Below are positions 17,840 through 26,769 of a DNA stretch of 64,000 nt, piece after piece. The stretch's first letter is position 1; each line of letters opens with the position of its first letter. The notes under the pieces were generated by a model. The model saw only the letters and a list, made by a program, of their open reading frames with translations, was not told where the DNA came from and did no database searches. A program made the translations under genes and the position numbers. This stretch comes from Scalindua sp964584595 (GTDB lineage Bacteria > Planctomycetota > Brocadiia > Brocadiales > Scalinduaceae), in assembly GCA_964584595.1 (NCBI GenBank), contig CAZPAM010000004.1:26574-90573 (forward strand), in the 5' to 3' direction.

Positions 17840-18592
17840 TTATTTTTGCATATTATTGGCAATCTTCCAGAATCTTATTTTTTCCTGTTGGTCCTGACTT
17901 AATGCATTATCCTTTTTAATAAAGAAACAATTCGCTTCAACTATTTCATCTCCAAAATTTCCCTGTTTTCTAAAATCACACAGAACAAAGTTAAATCCTT
18001 CCAAATATTTGATAATTTCAAAGAGAGTTTTTTGCTCACAATATAGTTGTTTTAAATGAGCTTCAAGCTCTATACATAATACAGAAGACGTTAACAGCTC
18101 TCCGGCACCTTTCAATACATTGTATTCATACCCCTGGACATCTATTTTTAAAAATTCTGGATGGGGTAGACTCTTATCTTTGACAACTTTTTCTAACCGT
18201 TTTGTTTGAACTGTTTCGATTCGTTTTACTTGGAAATGATGTGCATTTGGATATTTTCTTATTAAATCAACATTTGGAATAAGTAATGATGAACAGGCAG
18301 GACTTGAAGTTATGTAAAAATTGGATTTTCTTTCTTCATCCCCCAAAGCAAATGGCAAGTTATTTTGAAATTTGTTTTGCCGATTAAGATTTTCAATTTC
18401 GGCAGAATCAGGTTCAAATCCATAAACTTTTATACATCCGAATTCTGCAAGTAATCTCCATGGCTGTAAAACACCTTCACGTGCACCAATATCAAATAGG
18501 ATTGGAGCTTTTATTTTTCTTCTTTGAAAAATAATTAGACAATTCAAAAAAGATATTAACTTTTTAATTTTCGTAGTAAGGTGAACTTTCAA
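17840..18592 (-). CDS. FkbM family methyltransferase
   Basis: The 250-residue protein has the SAM-binding motif FDIGAREGVLQPW near residue 38, motif II VYGFEPD, and PEFLKIDVQGYEYNVLKGAG near residue 145, which is the FkbM signature. The family O-methylates sugars and natural products in the cytoplasm. The start is a TTG codon. It converges with the radical SAM gene on the plus strand, the two being separated by about 60 bases. The acceptor is probably a sugar of the surface glycan. Confidence 0.88.
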   Translation of the reverse strand: MKVHLTTKIKKLISFLNCLIIFQRRKIKAPILFDIGAREGVLQPWRLLAEFGCIKVYGFEPDSAEIENLNRQNKFQNNLPFALGDEERKSNFYITSSPACSSLLIPNVDLIRKYPNAHHFQVKRIETVQTKRLEKVVKDKSLPHPEFLKIDVQGYEYNVLKGAGELLTSSVLCIELEAHLKQLYCEQKTLFEIIKYLEGFNFVLCDFRKQGNFGDEIVEANCFFIKKDNALSQDQQEKIRFWKIANNMQK

Positions 18593-18732
18593 GAAACCAA
18601 GTGCTCACTAATGAATATTTCAAAATAAAACCAGCGTGGACTATATAAAGATTAGCCGTCTAATTTGTTTTTAACAAAATAATGCTATCAATATAACTTT
18701 TCTCCAATTATCCATTTCAACACATAGTAAGA
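18593..18732. other. Spacer upstream of the FkbM gene
   Basis: First part of a 338-base gap. No gene, tRNA or clear hairpin is seen here. The adjoining part holds a glycosyltransferase remnant described separately. Confidence 0.4.
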
Positions 18733-18892
18733 TATCTCTTCATATTCTTTGCCTGATGGAAGTTTAGTAGAGATAACGACAATTTTGTGACCCCCTTCCA
18801 GTAAGCCCTTCCATTAGATACTTTCCATGCAAATCCATCTCTCCTCTTAATCCATACCGGTAGGTTACTAATGAAATAACACAAATCTTCAT
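18733..18892 (-). pseudogene. Frameshifted remnant of a GT4 glycosyltransferase 5' end
   Basis: Read on the minus strand from 18,892 the sequence gives MKICVISLVTYRYGLRGEMD, matching the start of the glycosyltransferase at 13,100-14,326 (MNICFSSTVTYWHGLRGGMD). The nucleotide match continues to the segment encoding STKLPSGKEYEEI. One extra base after codon EGL shifts the frame, and the similarity stops after about 160 bases. This is a truncated, decayed duplicate of the first 158 bases of that gene, not a functional gene. Confidence 0.85.
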
Positions 18893-18930
18893 TTCAGAAA
18901 AAACCTGAAGCTCTTTAATCCGGTTTAGTG

Positions 18931-20262
18931 CTATTTATAAAATACCTTTAGCACTCTCCGATAGTCAATAATATCTTCTGCTCTAAGGATCAATAAATCT
19001 AAAGGCCTTACCCCTGTCGTCTTTATAAATAAATATGTGATAATAAAGGCACTAATCATGTAGGATACTGAAGAAGCCAATGCAGCTCCATTTATTCCGA
19101 AACGGGGAATAAGAAGAAAATCTAAAACTACAGTAGAAATCAATGAAACGAGTGAGGAATAGGTGCTATACTGAGGAAACCCCCGGCCGGTCAGATCACT
19201 AGCCAGAACCTTGCTAATACCTAGAAAAAATGTGCCCGGAAGAAGCAGTCTTAAAGCCATTACTGAAGGATAAAATTCAGATGTAAAAAGCCAGGGAATT
19301 ATTATGCCAGAAATACCATATAAGATCAGGATTGCAATAAAAGTCAAAATAATGTTAGTTTTACAGACAAGCGGGGTAAATGTGTTAGCCGCTTCTCTGT
19401 CTGAGGAAGCAGTTTTTGGGTACAATACCAGGCCAAGGGAGCCAGGGATGTACCATATTGTTTCTGCAATAACCACAGAAACAGAATATTGGCCAACTTC
19501 CATACTGGTTAACAATGCTGCGATAATTAACAAATCAAGCCGATAGTTAAGAAGTTGGAAGATGGAGCCTAAATGTTGTTTGAGACCGAACTTAAATGAT
19601 TCAATGTATAACGTCTTGTTTAATGTTAATCCAACGCAGTGCCCACTTCTAATAAGAAAATAAATTCCTACTAAAAGACAAACTAAAATCCCAGAAATAT
19701 TGGCCAAAATTGCACCGTAAACGGAGAGCTGAAAAAAATAATATATAATAACAAGTATAGTTAAATAAGTAAGAGGATTGATTAGACGTAAGATACTCAG
19801 TTTAATCATCATCCGATAACCTAATAGGACATAATAGATATTTTCTGACATAAGGAGGAATGGAATGAGGGGCAGGGCAGTATAAAGATAAATTCGGGAT
19901 ACATCTTTCAGAAAATAACTATTAAGCAAAGGCTCCAGAATAATGAGAAGGAGAGCTATACTTCCACCAACAATAAGGGAATAAAATATGGCATTACCAA
20001 TGATTGCGCCTATGGGATATTTATTTTTGCCGATAAAATAAATATTTGAGAAATTAATCCCCATATTGGTCAATGTTACCGTCATAATAGGGATCATTAG
20101 AACTAATGAAAATAGACCTTTACCTTCAGGGCCTAATGTCCTGGCTATAATAATGCTTGATACAAACAAAAGACAAAAGACTAGAATCTGAGTGATAAAA
20201 TTAATAGAGACATCTATACCGAATTTTGGTTTATAATCATCTTTCGTTGTCATGTTTTTCAT
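18931..20262 (-). CDS. Polysaccharide flippase (Wzx/MATE-like, oligosaccharidyl-lipid exporter)
   Basis: The 443-residue protein is built of about 12 hydrophobic helices and begins with FGIDVSINFITQILVFCLLF and IIARTLGPEGKGLFSL, the classic N-terminal motif of the polysaccharide biosynthesis (RfbX/Wzx) family. These proteins flip undecaprenyl-pyrophosphate-linked oligosaccharides across the inner membrane. It overlaps the downstream end of the upstream methyltransferase gene by 4 bases, so they are coupled. Together with the O-antigen ligase at the window start it suggests a Wzx/Wzy-type pathway. Confidence 0.88.
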   Translation of the reverse strand: MKNMTTKDDYKPKFGIDVSINFITQILVFCLLFVSSIIIARTLGPEGKGLFSLVLMIPIMTVTLTNMGINFSNIYFIGKNKYPIGAIIGNAIFYSLIVGGSIALLLIILEPLLNSYFLKDVSRIYLYTALPLIPFLLMSENIYYVLLGYRMMIKLSILRLINPLTYLTILVIIYYFFQLSVYGAILANISGILVCLLVGIYFLIRSGHCVGLTLNKTLYIESFKFGLKQHLGSIFQLLNYRLDLLIIAALLTSMEVGQYSVSVVIAETIWYIPGSLGLVLYPKTASSDREAANTFTPLVCKTNIILTFIAILILYGISGIIIPWLFTSEFYPSVMALRLLLPGTFFLGISKVLASDLTGRGFPQYSTYSSLVSLISTVVLDFLLIPRFGINGAALASSVSYMISAFIITYLFIKTTGVRPLDLLILRAEDIIDYRRVLKVFYK

Positions 20263-20900
20263 TTAAAATTGTGGTCTAAAGAAACTTTTATCAATAAACA
20301 AGACAATTTCCATCTAAAGGCTTTTAAGTAGTATCGCCAGAACCAGAATTTTCGATAGCCCCAGAAAGGATATCTAGATCCGTAAATGTAATACCTCCGA
20401 TTCCGAATCGCTATAATCTCAGAAGAGATAACCGTAATACAAGCATGTTTAGAAAACAGTTCTTGCAATTCTTTATCTGATGGACGATACATGGTGTCAA
20501 TCGGGTCATTGTGTTTCGGATATTTGTTTGGAGCAGTTATGAGAAGATAACCATTCTGTGATACCAAATGAACTATACTTTCAACAGCTTTTTCAACATC
20601 AGTTAGATGTTCAAGTAAGTTTGTACAGATGACTAAATCGAATCTCTCGCCAATCTTTTGAGCAATATTCACGTCTTCAATATTGCCAACAATATCTACG
20701 CCCTCTGCTGATTTTGCATCCATGTGAAGAACGTGGAACCCTCTTTTCTGGAGTGGCAAAAAAACATTTTCAAATATGTGAGGTTGGGCAGACTGTCGAA
20801 ATTCTGCGGTAGATGAGCCAATATCTATAATGCGACTCCCTGGTGGTAAATCCAGTTGATCCAGTTTGTCTTTGATCCATAGGGATTCGTCAATAATCAT
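20259..20900 (-). CDS. SAM-dependent methyltransferase
   Basis: The 213-residue protein has SRIIDIGSSTAEFRQS (motif I) near residue 24, VLHMDAKSAEGVDIVGNI (motif II) and FDLVICTNLLEHLTDVEKAV near residue 88, the pattern of the Methyltransf_11/25 families. The C-terminus is basic and aromatic. It lies between a GT4 gene 6 bases upstream and the flippase, with a 4-base overlap to the latter, so all three form one translational unit. It probably modifies a sugar or the growing chain; the acceptor is unknown. Confidence 0.85.
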   Translation of the reverse strand: MIIDESLWIKDKLDQLDLPPGSRIIDIGSSTAEFRQSAQPHIFENVFLPLQKRGFHVLHMDAKSAEGVDIVGNIEDVNIAQKIGERFDLVICTNLLEHLTDVEKAVESIVHLVSQNGYLLITAPNKYPKHNDPIDTMYRPSDKELQELFSKHACITVISSEIIAIRNRRYYIYGSRYPFWGYRKFWFWRYYLKAFRWKLSCLLIKVSLDHNFK

Positions 20901-20906
20901 ATTGAG

Positions 20907-22130
20907 TTAATGAATTTTGTCGGGGATATTCTCAGTCAGAAGTAAGGATATTTTTTGAATAGCAAGTTCTTCTGAAAAGTACCGTATTACTCTTTTTCTT
21001 GCTCTTTGTGATAATTCTTTTCTTCTTTCAGGATTTTGAGCTAGTTCAATCATTGCTTGTTCCAAGGCGTTTACATCTCCCGGTGGAACTAAAACTCCTG
21101 CATCTCCAATGGTTTCGATGTTACCTCCTAATTTCGTAGCAATGGATGGAAGCCCACATGCCATAGCTTCAACCAGAGTATACGCGTGTCCTTCAGACAT
21201 TAATGATGGCATTAAGAAAATATCAGCCACGTTGTAAATCAGTGGCAATTCTGAATGCTTGATCTTTCCAAGGAAACGGACTTTGTTTTCTATCCTCTTT
21301 TGCTGTACGAGGTTGGTTAGATATTTCTTCTCTTTTTCCGTGCCGGATCCACAAATCAGTAAAACCGAGTTTGGAAAGCAACGGACAATCTTACTGAAAG
21401 ATTGAATTGCAATATGAAATCCTTTAGGTCGCCAAATTCCACCCGCTACCAGGAAAACTAATTCATTTTCTGCCACTAACCAATTTTTGCGGGCAATAGA
21501 TCTTTTTTTATTGTCAAGTTTAAAGATTTCTGTATCCACCCAGTTGTTGAGCACTTCTACTTTTGCTGGTGAGACATTATAAAATTTGCAAAGCTGTTTG
21601 GCTTTTAGTGCTGATACGGAAATAACCTTTGTGCTAGAATGTGTGAGAGGTATTTCCCAGAAAAGAATACGATACAGTGTCTTCGGAACAGTTTTCAATA
21701 AATAACTGATAAGTATTCTGACACTACAAACTTCTTTCCAATTATTATAAAAATGTGTAAAGCCAGGAATATGGACAAAGTAGAAGAATGGTAAATTCCA
21801 CGCAGTTTTATCCTTTTTGAGCATACAGGCAGAATTACCTTCTGAGAAAATACATTGAAAAGGGTTTTGCAGGTGAAGACTTAGAAAAGCCTCTTTCGCC
21901 TTTCGAAAATCTTTGCCATTGAAAAATCCTGACTCCGCTTCTCTTATGTAACTAATATAGATACCATTATACCACTCTTCGTTTAACCCTTTTGGATGTG
22001 ATGTAGTAAGCAATGTGACTTCGTGTCCCAATTTAGTAATAATATTACAAAGCATTTCTGTGTGTGTATGGACGCCTCCCCATTTTGTCTTATCAGTAAT
22101 AGGCGTTGGCGATATGATACAGATGCGCAC
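20907..22130 (-). CDS. Glycosyltransferase family 4
   Basis: I choose the GTG at 22,130 (VRICIISPTPITDKTKWGG), because AGGAGA stands 8-9 bases upstream and GT4 proteins begin with this beta strand. The longer frame to 22,163 adds 11 residues with no family match. The protein of about 407 residues has GGVHTHTEML at the N-terminus, VAGGIWRPKGFHIAIQSF near residue 230 and EGHAYTLVEAMACGLPSIAT near residue 325 as the donor-site signature. It is followed within 6 bases by a methyltransferase and then the flippase. Confidence 0.9.
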   Translation of the reverse strand: MRICIISPTPITDKTKWGGVHTHTEMLCNIITKLGHEVTLLTTSHPKGLNEEWYNGIYISYIREAESGFFNGKDFRKAKEAFLSLHLQNPFQCIFSEGNSACMLKKDKTAWNLPFFYFVHIPGFTHFYNNWKEVCSVRILISYLLKTVPKTLYRILFWEIPLTHSSTKVISVSALKAKQLCKFYNVSPAKVEVLNNWVDTEIFKLDNKKRSIARKNWLVAENELVFLVAGGIWRPKGFHIAIQSFSKIVRCFPNSVLLICGSGTEKEKKYLTNLVQQKRIENKVRFLGKIKHSELPLIYNVADIFLMPSLMSEGHAYTLVEAMACGLPSIATKLGGNIETIGDAGVLVPPGDVNALEQAMIELAQNPERRKELSQRARKRVIRYFSEELAIQKISLLLTENIPDKIH

Positions 22131-22274
22131 TAATGATCTCCTCACCTGGACAAGCCAGAACAAAGAATGTAAGTCGAAAGTTTCTATATATGTTTCGTTC
22201 TTTATATTGCATTTTTTCTTTTAGACTCTTTTCCCGGGTCGGTTTTTATTTGACAAAAATCAAAAGTTGAAAGA

Positions 22275-23060
22275 TTAAGAAAGCCTACTTTGAGCACGAT
22301 ATGTGAAAAAGATCAGTGTGGCAAGGAAACGAGTAATATAATATATTGTAAAGAAGACCAGAAATAAATCTATAATATTTAATACTGCACACAGCAACAA
22401 TATTAAAAGTTGTATATTAATTGTATTAAGATTTGTGTATATTAGAAACCAAATATTTTTTCTAAATAATGAAGTCTCAAATGTTGCTTGAAGGTTTTCC
22501 TTAAGAATGTCCTCATCTTTTTGTTTCTGAATTACCTTACCATCATAACTTCCTTCAATAATGACGGCAAATAATCTTCCTGATATAATAATACTTGCTA
22601 AAATTATGATAATAAAATTATTTTGCTCATTGACCAATAATGAATTAAAGAAATACGAATCTCCTGGCACTTGATATAGTCCTAATCCCAGGCATAAAAA
22701 ATAACCTCCTTCTATAATATTACCAACAATTCCATCAAGGTATTTTCCATAATAGGTTACATTCTTGGTTACCCTGGCTATATTTCCATCAACCGCATCT
22801 AAAGTTGAGAAAATAACCAGAAGGAAAATACCCGGCCAGATTGTCAAGATTGAAAGAAATATTAAAGCAGTGCAGCCTCCAAGACCAATCGCAAAACCAC
22901 ACCAGACCACTTTAGTGGGTGAATTAGTTACTGAAAGCACAAGGTATGTAATATAAAATGATATGGGGCGAATCAAAAAGTAAGTTATGGGATATTGCCT
23001 TTCCCAACCTTTTTTTTGTGTGTACGCACTTTTTATTTGCTGTAAAGAGTATTTGCTCAT
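22275..23060 (-). CDS. CDP-alcohol phosphatidyltransferase family membrane protein
   Basis: The 261-residue protein has a predicted set of about six membrane helices and the family motif DAVDGNIARVTK, then YYGKYLDGIVGN, near residues 87-115. The family catalyses displacement of CMP from a CDP-alcohol by another alcohol at the membrane. The usual motif ends D-x3-D; here the last position is Gly instead of the catalytic Asp, so the protein may be a variant subfamily or inactive. It lies among glycosyltransferase and methyltransferase genes, where such proteins may attach an alditol-phosphate or make a lipid anchor. That role is inferred. Confidence 0.8.
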   Translation of the reverse strand: MSKYSLQQIKSAYTQKKGWERQYPITYFLIRPISFYITYLVLSVTNSPTKVVWCGFAIGLGGCTALIFLSILTIWPGIFLLVIFSTLDAVDGNIARVTKNVTYYGKYLDGIVGNIIEGGYFLCLGLGLYQVPGDSYFFNSLLVNEQNNFIIIILASIIISGRLFAVIIEGSYDGKVIQKQKDEDILKENLQATFETSLFRKNIWFLIYTNLNTINIQLLILLLCAVLNIIDLFLVFFTIYYITRFLATLIFFTYRAQSRLS

Positions 23061-23172
23061 GTTTTAAACTCTTTGTAATTTAATGATTTCCCAAAATTTT
23101 GACTAAAAATACTTAACAGTACACATTCCATATAAAAGATTCATATTAAGAAAGCTTGATTGATTTATGCCG

Positions 23173-23838
23173 TTAACGGGTCTTTTTTTTACATTCGATA
23201 CGAAAAGAGGGCTCATCAAGGCTCTGTGAACTTTGAGGAGATGCTTCAACAGAACCTTTGAAGCCAATTTGTTCAAGAATGCTTATTAGTCTCGAAGGGT
23301 TATAACCGTACAGGTGTGCGTCACCATAGGATCTTTGCCGCCCGAAGATATTAATCAGGCGATCTTCATTGCCTGTCAAATATTCTTTTACTGCTTCATC
23401 AAAATGTGGGCATTCCAAAATCAATACTCCATCTGGTCTCAAAACTCTATACCATTCAGCAAGCGTTTGTTTAATCTTTGTATGAGAAATGTGTTCGATA
23501 GCGTGATAACTTTCGATAATGTACACTGAGTTATCAGGCCAGGGTAAATGGGTTATGTCGCAAACGATGTCTGTTGCGTCCGTAATCCAGAGATCTACAT
23601 TGACATAACCATCAAAGTGCTTCGATCCACATCCCAGGTGAAGGCGCAGATTTTTCTGCATTCCTATACCCAACTTGTATCTTAAACTTATACCCACTGG
23701 ATCTAAGATTCGCCGAATCGGTGACCATATTACCAATAGGTATCGATAGAGTCGTCCCCCACTTTCTTTGATTCTGGTACCAAGGATTTGATCAACTTTG
23801 AGTGCAATTCCTTTTGAGAAACGATAAAATAATTTCAT
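23173..23838 (-). CDS. SAM-dependent methyltransferase
   Basis: The 221-residue protein contains LRLHLGCGSKHFDGYVNVDL near residue 66, which is SAM motif I and II in the form seen in sugar and polyketide methyltransferases of bacterial glycan clusters. Later motifs are YHAIEHISH and GVLILECPHFDEAV. It is a small enzyme of the Methyltransf_11 type, likely cytoplasmic. It is separated from the CDP-alcohol phosphatidyltransferase gene by about 110 bases on the same strand. No substrate is evident. Confidence 0.85.
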   Translation of the reverse strand: MKLFYRFSKGIALKVDQILGTRIKESGGRLYRYLLVIWSPIRRILDPVGISLRYKLGIGMQKNLRLHLGCGSKHFDGYVNVDLWITDATDIVCDITHLPWPDNSVYIIESYHAIEHISHTKIKQTLAEWYRVLRPDGVLILECPHFDEAVKEYLTGNEDRLINIFGRQRSYGDAHLYGYNPSRLISILEQIGFKGSVEASPQSSQSLDEPSFRIECKKKTR

Positions 23839-24213
23839 GTGGTTTTAATGCTATCGAATAAGAAATATGTCCCTTTTCTAGGATAAAATTGTTACAAAAC
23901 ATATTCACTAATACCGGTAAACCATTTGATCCGAAGCTATAGAGTTTTTTCAAGTTTTAAGATATTTACTAACTACATATTATTGAGCTATAGTTTGAGT
24001 TTTATTTTATCCATAAATTCCTTCTTGCAAAAGGAGGTACTTCTATGGACTGTTTAGTAAGCATCCATAGCATTCCTTAATTGTCCCCTTTACACAAATT
24101 TGCACTAAAAAGTATTTTTCACCATAAACTGTTTCTTTTCTAAAGTTGTTTTACCATTTCGATATAGTTTTAGGATATAACTATATTTCAAAAGCGTAAC
24201 CACTACTTTGTAC
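23839..24213. other. Intergenic region, nothing recognised
   Basis: Very AT-rich spacer of 375 bases between a methyltransferase and an epimerase gene, both on the minus strand. A plus-strand AGGAGG with an ATG after it (near 24,030) leads to only an 11-codon frame, so it is not a gene. It may contain the promoter of the minus-strand methyltransferase and the terminator of the epimerase, but I cannot identify either. Confidence 0.4.
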
Positions 24214-25209
24214 CTATTGCCATGATTCAGGAAGGTTTTTTTTCACCTCTACATTGCCAAAGGCTACAGTTTCTATTGGCTCCTGTCTTTTTGCCCAAGT
24301 GGCCATTTTCTTAAGCCCATCTTCGAGAGTTACATTTTTTATTAAATCTACGAAATGTTGACAAGCTCTTGTATGAGTCGAGTAGGCATGGACAACTTCA
24401 TTCCTGGCAGGTAAATATTTAATCTTAACATCAGCTTCCATTGCCTTGGCCACCTCCTTAGCCAAGTAGTTTATTGAATAAGGAGTATCTGCTCCAATAT
24501 TGTACACTTGATTGTAAGCAGTATTCCTCTCAACACTTCTTGCAATAATCGGGGCAACATCCCCAATATAGGAAAAGGCTCGCGTTTGTTCTCCATCTCC
24601 AAAGATTGTCATAGACTGTTTTTGTAAAATCTGATTCATAAATATTCCAATTACGTTTCTATACTTATCACTAATATTCTGCCTTTCTCCATATACGTTA
24701 TGAGGCCTGAATATAATATAATTCAAACCAAACATCTCATGAGACTCCTTTAGGTCAAGTTCAACCGCATACTTTGCTATGCCATAGGGATCTTCTGGCT
24801 TGGGTGTAAGTTCTTCTGTCATGGGGAGCTGGTTCTTGCCATATACCGCAATGGAGGAGGTAAACACAAAGGTTTTCACCGTACCACAATTTATGCTGGC
24901 ATTTATAAGATTAATACTTCCTAACAAATTGTTAGAGTAATTAAACCGTTTAATAAAATGGCTTAACCCTTCTGCCGCATAAGCGGCAAGATGATAAACG
25001 TAATCAAAACTATGTTTTTTAAATATCTTTTGTACCAGTTCATAATCTTCGATACTTCCTTTTATAAACTTCGCTTTTGGGTTTATGTTTTTTTTTAAGC
25101 CTCCACTCAAGTCATCTAGGGCAACCACATCATGGCCCATCAATAAAACATTATCAACTACATGTGAACCGATAAATCCTGCTGCACCTGTAATCAAAGA
25201 AGTTGGCAT
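24214..25209 (-). CDS. NAD-dependent sugar epimerase/dehydratase
   Basis: The 331-residue short-chain dehydrogenase-type protein starts MPTSLITGAAGFIGSHVVD, the glycine-rich NAD site. It has TSSIAVYG near residue 120 and the catalytic Tyr-x3-Lys in PEDPYGIAKYAVELD near residue 145. Closest in style to UDP-glucose 4-epimerase and related UDP-sugar epimerases, which supply sugar nucleotides for the glycosyltransferases. A related gene is at 56,542-57,477. Epimerase versus dehydratase cannot be resolved by eye, so no symbol is given. Confidence 0.88.
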   Translation of the reverse strand: MPTSLITGAAGFIGSHVVDNVLLMGHDVVALDDLSGGLKKNINPKAKFIKGSIEDYELVQKIFKKHSFDYVYHLAAYAAEGLSHFIKRFNYSNNLLGSINLINASINCGTVKTFVFTSSIAVYGKNQLPMTEELTPKPEDPYGIAKYAVELDLKESHEMFGLNYIIFRPHNVYGERQNISDKYRNVIGIFMNQILQKQSMTIFGDGEQTRAFSYIGDVAPIIARSVERNTAYNQVYNIGADTPYSINYLAKEVAKAMEADVKIKYLPARNEVVHAYSTHTRACQHFVDLIKNVTLEDGLKKMATWAKRQEPIETVAFGNVEVKKNLPESWQ

Positions 25210-25265
25210 TTAAACGGCCTTTACCTTTTAAATGTAAGAATTATAAATACCTTCATACATACGAG

Positions 25266-26072
25266 TTAATACATATTTTTGTTTTTCACTCGGTTAACAG
25301 TGTTAGAAATCAAATGGATAGCCTTATCAAGTTGACATTTACGACCAAGGCTCCAGTATATGGAGTCCTTCATGAAAATATAGGCTTTTCTGGTTTTTAT
25401 GAGCAAGATGTTAAGGTCATTATCATCTATCTGAATTCGTCCAACGGCATAAGGGTGAGTTCTTTTTCTAGTTGGAGCCTGACAAAGAACAGCATTAAAC
25501 CCCTCCCTTTTGAACAGGCTCACCATTGGTTTCGTGGGATTTCCATCTCTGACACCGTAATATACTACCTTTCATTCAAGTTCTTTTTCGAATATTGATT
25601 TAGACTTTACGATCTCCCTTTCTATCTCATCCAGAGGAGTACTGGTTAGTATTCTTCCTTTACAGCCGTACATGCCTATTGCCATACCTTCCTTCTCAAG
25701 TTCACGAATCTGGTCCCAGTTCATGTACTGTACCATCCTGCCATGAATGTTTTCCGTTTTCCCAACTGTATCAGGGCGGATAAAGAATGTGGCCGGATAT
25801 CCGTATTTCTTTAACAATGGGTAACAGAGGGTATAGAGTTCAATAAATCCTGTATCGAAGGTGAGAGAAAAAGACTGTTTCTTTAATCTTAAGTCCCCGT
25901 TTATATACGCAACTGTATCTTCCAAAGGAATGATGGAAATATTATTTTTAGAAATGTAGTCCAATTCCTCTTTAAAATTTTCGTGATATATCCATGTCTC
26001 CAGAAAATTATCCTTATCATCAGAAATATTCTGGTATTGTAAAACAACCGCTTTGTTTTTTAGATATCCCAT
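25266..26072 (-). pseudogene. Polysaccharide deacetylase (CE4)-like gene with in-frame TGA
   Basis: The frame from 26,072 is open to a TGA at 25,572-25,574 and continues in the same frame to 25,266, so 268 sense codons are interrupted by one nonsense codon. The N-part has the CE4 beta-strand motif TFDTGFIELY and YGYPATFFIRPD. The C-part continues KVVYYGVRDGNPTKPMV and GFNAVLCQAPTRKR, as expected for the end of the domain. The usual TFDDG reads TFDTG and the zinc site HxxxH is replaced by GMYGCKG, so the product was probably not an active deacetylase even before the stop. A sequencing error at the TGA is possible but would not restore those residues. Confidence 0.7.
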
Positions 26073-26346
26073 GATGCTTTATAGTGTCTCTTTGTAAAAA
26101 CTTCTTTTCCCCATTTACATGAGGGCAAGCCTTAGAAAGGTCTTTGAGTCGCAGGAAAAGTTAAAAGTGCCTAAAGTTTGAAGTGAGCTAAAGTTGTGGT
26201 AAAAAACAAATCTTTTACTTTTTAACTTTAGGCACTTTTTTTCACTTTGGACAGTTCAAACTTGGCTGTGGCTTTGCCACACTATGTAACTTGCTATAAT
26301 TTATTTATAGTTATATGTTTTTAAAGAAATTAAGTAAAGCGTCTTT
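26073..26346. other. Spacer between deacetylase-like fragments
   Basis: This 274-base stretch has no gene. It contains the short inverted repeat listed separately and the motif CTAAAGTT repeated at least twice. It separates the pseudogene downstream from the deacetylase C-terminal fragment upstream. Confidence 0.4.
26163..26239. repeat. Inverted repeat, 16-bp arms
   Basis: AAAAGTGCCTAAAGTT (26,163-26,178) is matched by its perfect reverse complement at 26,224-26,239, with 45 bases between. A related unit AAGTGAGCTAAAGTT lies inside. It could be a small repeat element or fold as an RNA hairpin. A T-rich run follows on the plus strand, but no plus-strand gene lies upstream. Confidence 0.7.
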
Positions 26347-26718
26347 TTATCTTCTGGCAGATTCTAAAAACATAGAAAACATAAACACGTATTTAGAAGA
26401 ATTTCCCCTCCAGTCAGCAATCATTTCCTCATTTATTCCAATCCTGTTGAGGTCATAAATATCTGAGACCTTTGATGCAAACCCGGCTCTGGTGGTACAT
26501 GCAGATCTATACGACTCAGAAACAATCCTCTTTATGCCATTATTATAATTTCCGTTTGGATAGTAAAGATGAAGAACATTTCTCCCTGTTTCTTTTTCGA
26601 TAATTTCTTTGGACTTGCAAATTTCATCTTCAACTATATTTGTTTGCTTATGGGTTAAGATTGAATGACTGACTTTGTGTGGATTGAAAGAGAAGTAACA
26701 CTCAGAATAACCGACCAA
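26347..26718 (-). pseudogene. C-terminal fragment of a CE4 polysaccharide deacetylase
   Basis: After a few residues encoded by the hairpin arm, the 123-codon frame reads SFNPHKVSHSILTH, the H-x3-H metal motif of CE4 deacetylases, then EICKSKEIIEKETGRNV, LYYPNGNYN and YDLNRIGINEEM, all parts of the C-terminal half. The N-terminal half with the TFDDG motif is missing here, but a matching N-terminal half sits at 29,419-29,895 on the same strand. The apparent start codon lies inside an inverted-repeat arm and is probably an artefact of the breakpoint. Confidence 0.75.
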
Positions 26719-26763
26719 ATAAACTCAGAGTATTATGGAGAGTTTATTTGGTCGGTTATTCTG
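26703..26763. repeat. Perfect 24-bp inverted repeat with 13-base loop
   Basis: Positions 26,703-26,726 are the exact reverse complement of 26,740-26,763, with a 13-base loop between. The repeat lies between the stop of the radical SAM gene (26,770) and the broken 5' edge of the deacetylase fragment. It could act as a bidirectional hairpin terminator, though it lacks a clear U tract, or mark the end of an inserted segment. No second copy was noticed in the window. Confidence 0.85.
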
Positions 26764-26769
26764 TTGATA

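Noticed and set aside
18400..18430. GGTTCAAATCC sequence resembling a tRNA T-arm
   Set aside because: It lies within the FkbM gene and no acceptor stem or anticodon arm can be built around it.
24030..24080. AGGAGG followed by an ATG and 11 codons
   Set aside because: Too short to support a gene, and no conserved leader type is recognisable.
25572..25574. TGA as selenocysteine or reassigned codon
   Set aside because: The aligned position is not a known Sec site, no SECIS-like hairpin is evident directly downstream, and TGA ends other genes here (for example the GT4 tail region and the O-antigen ligase).
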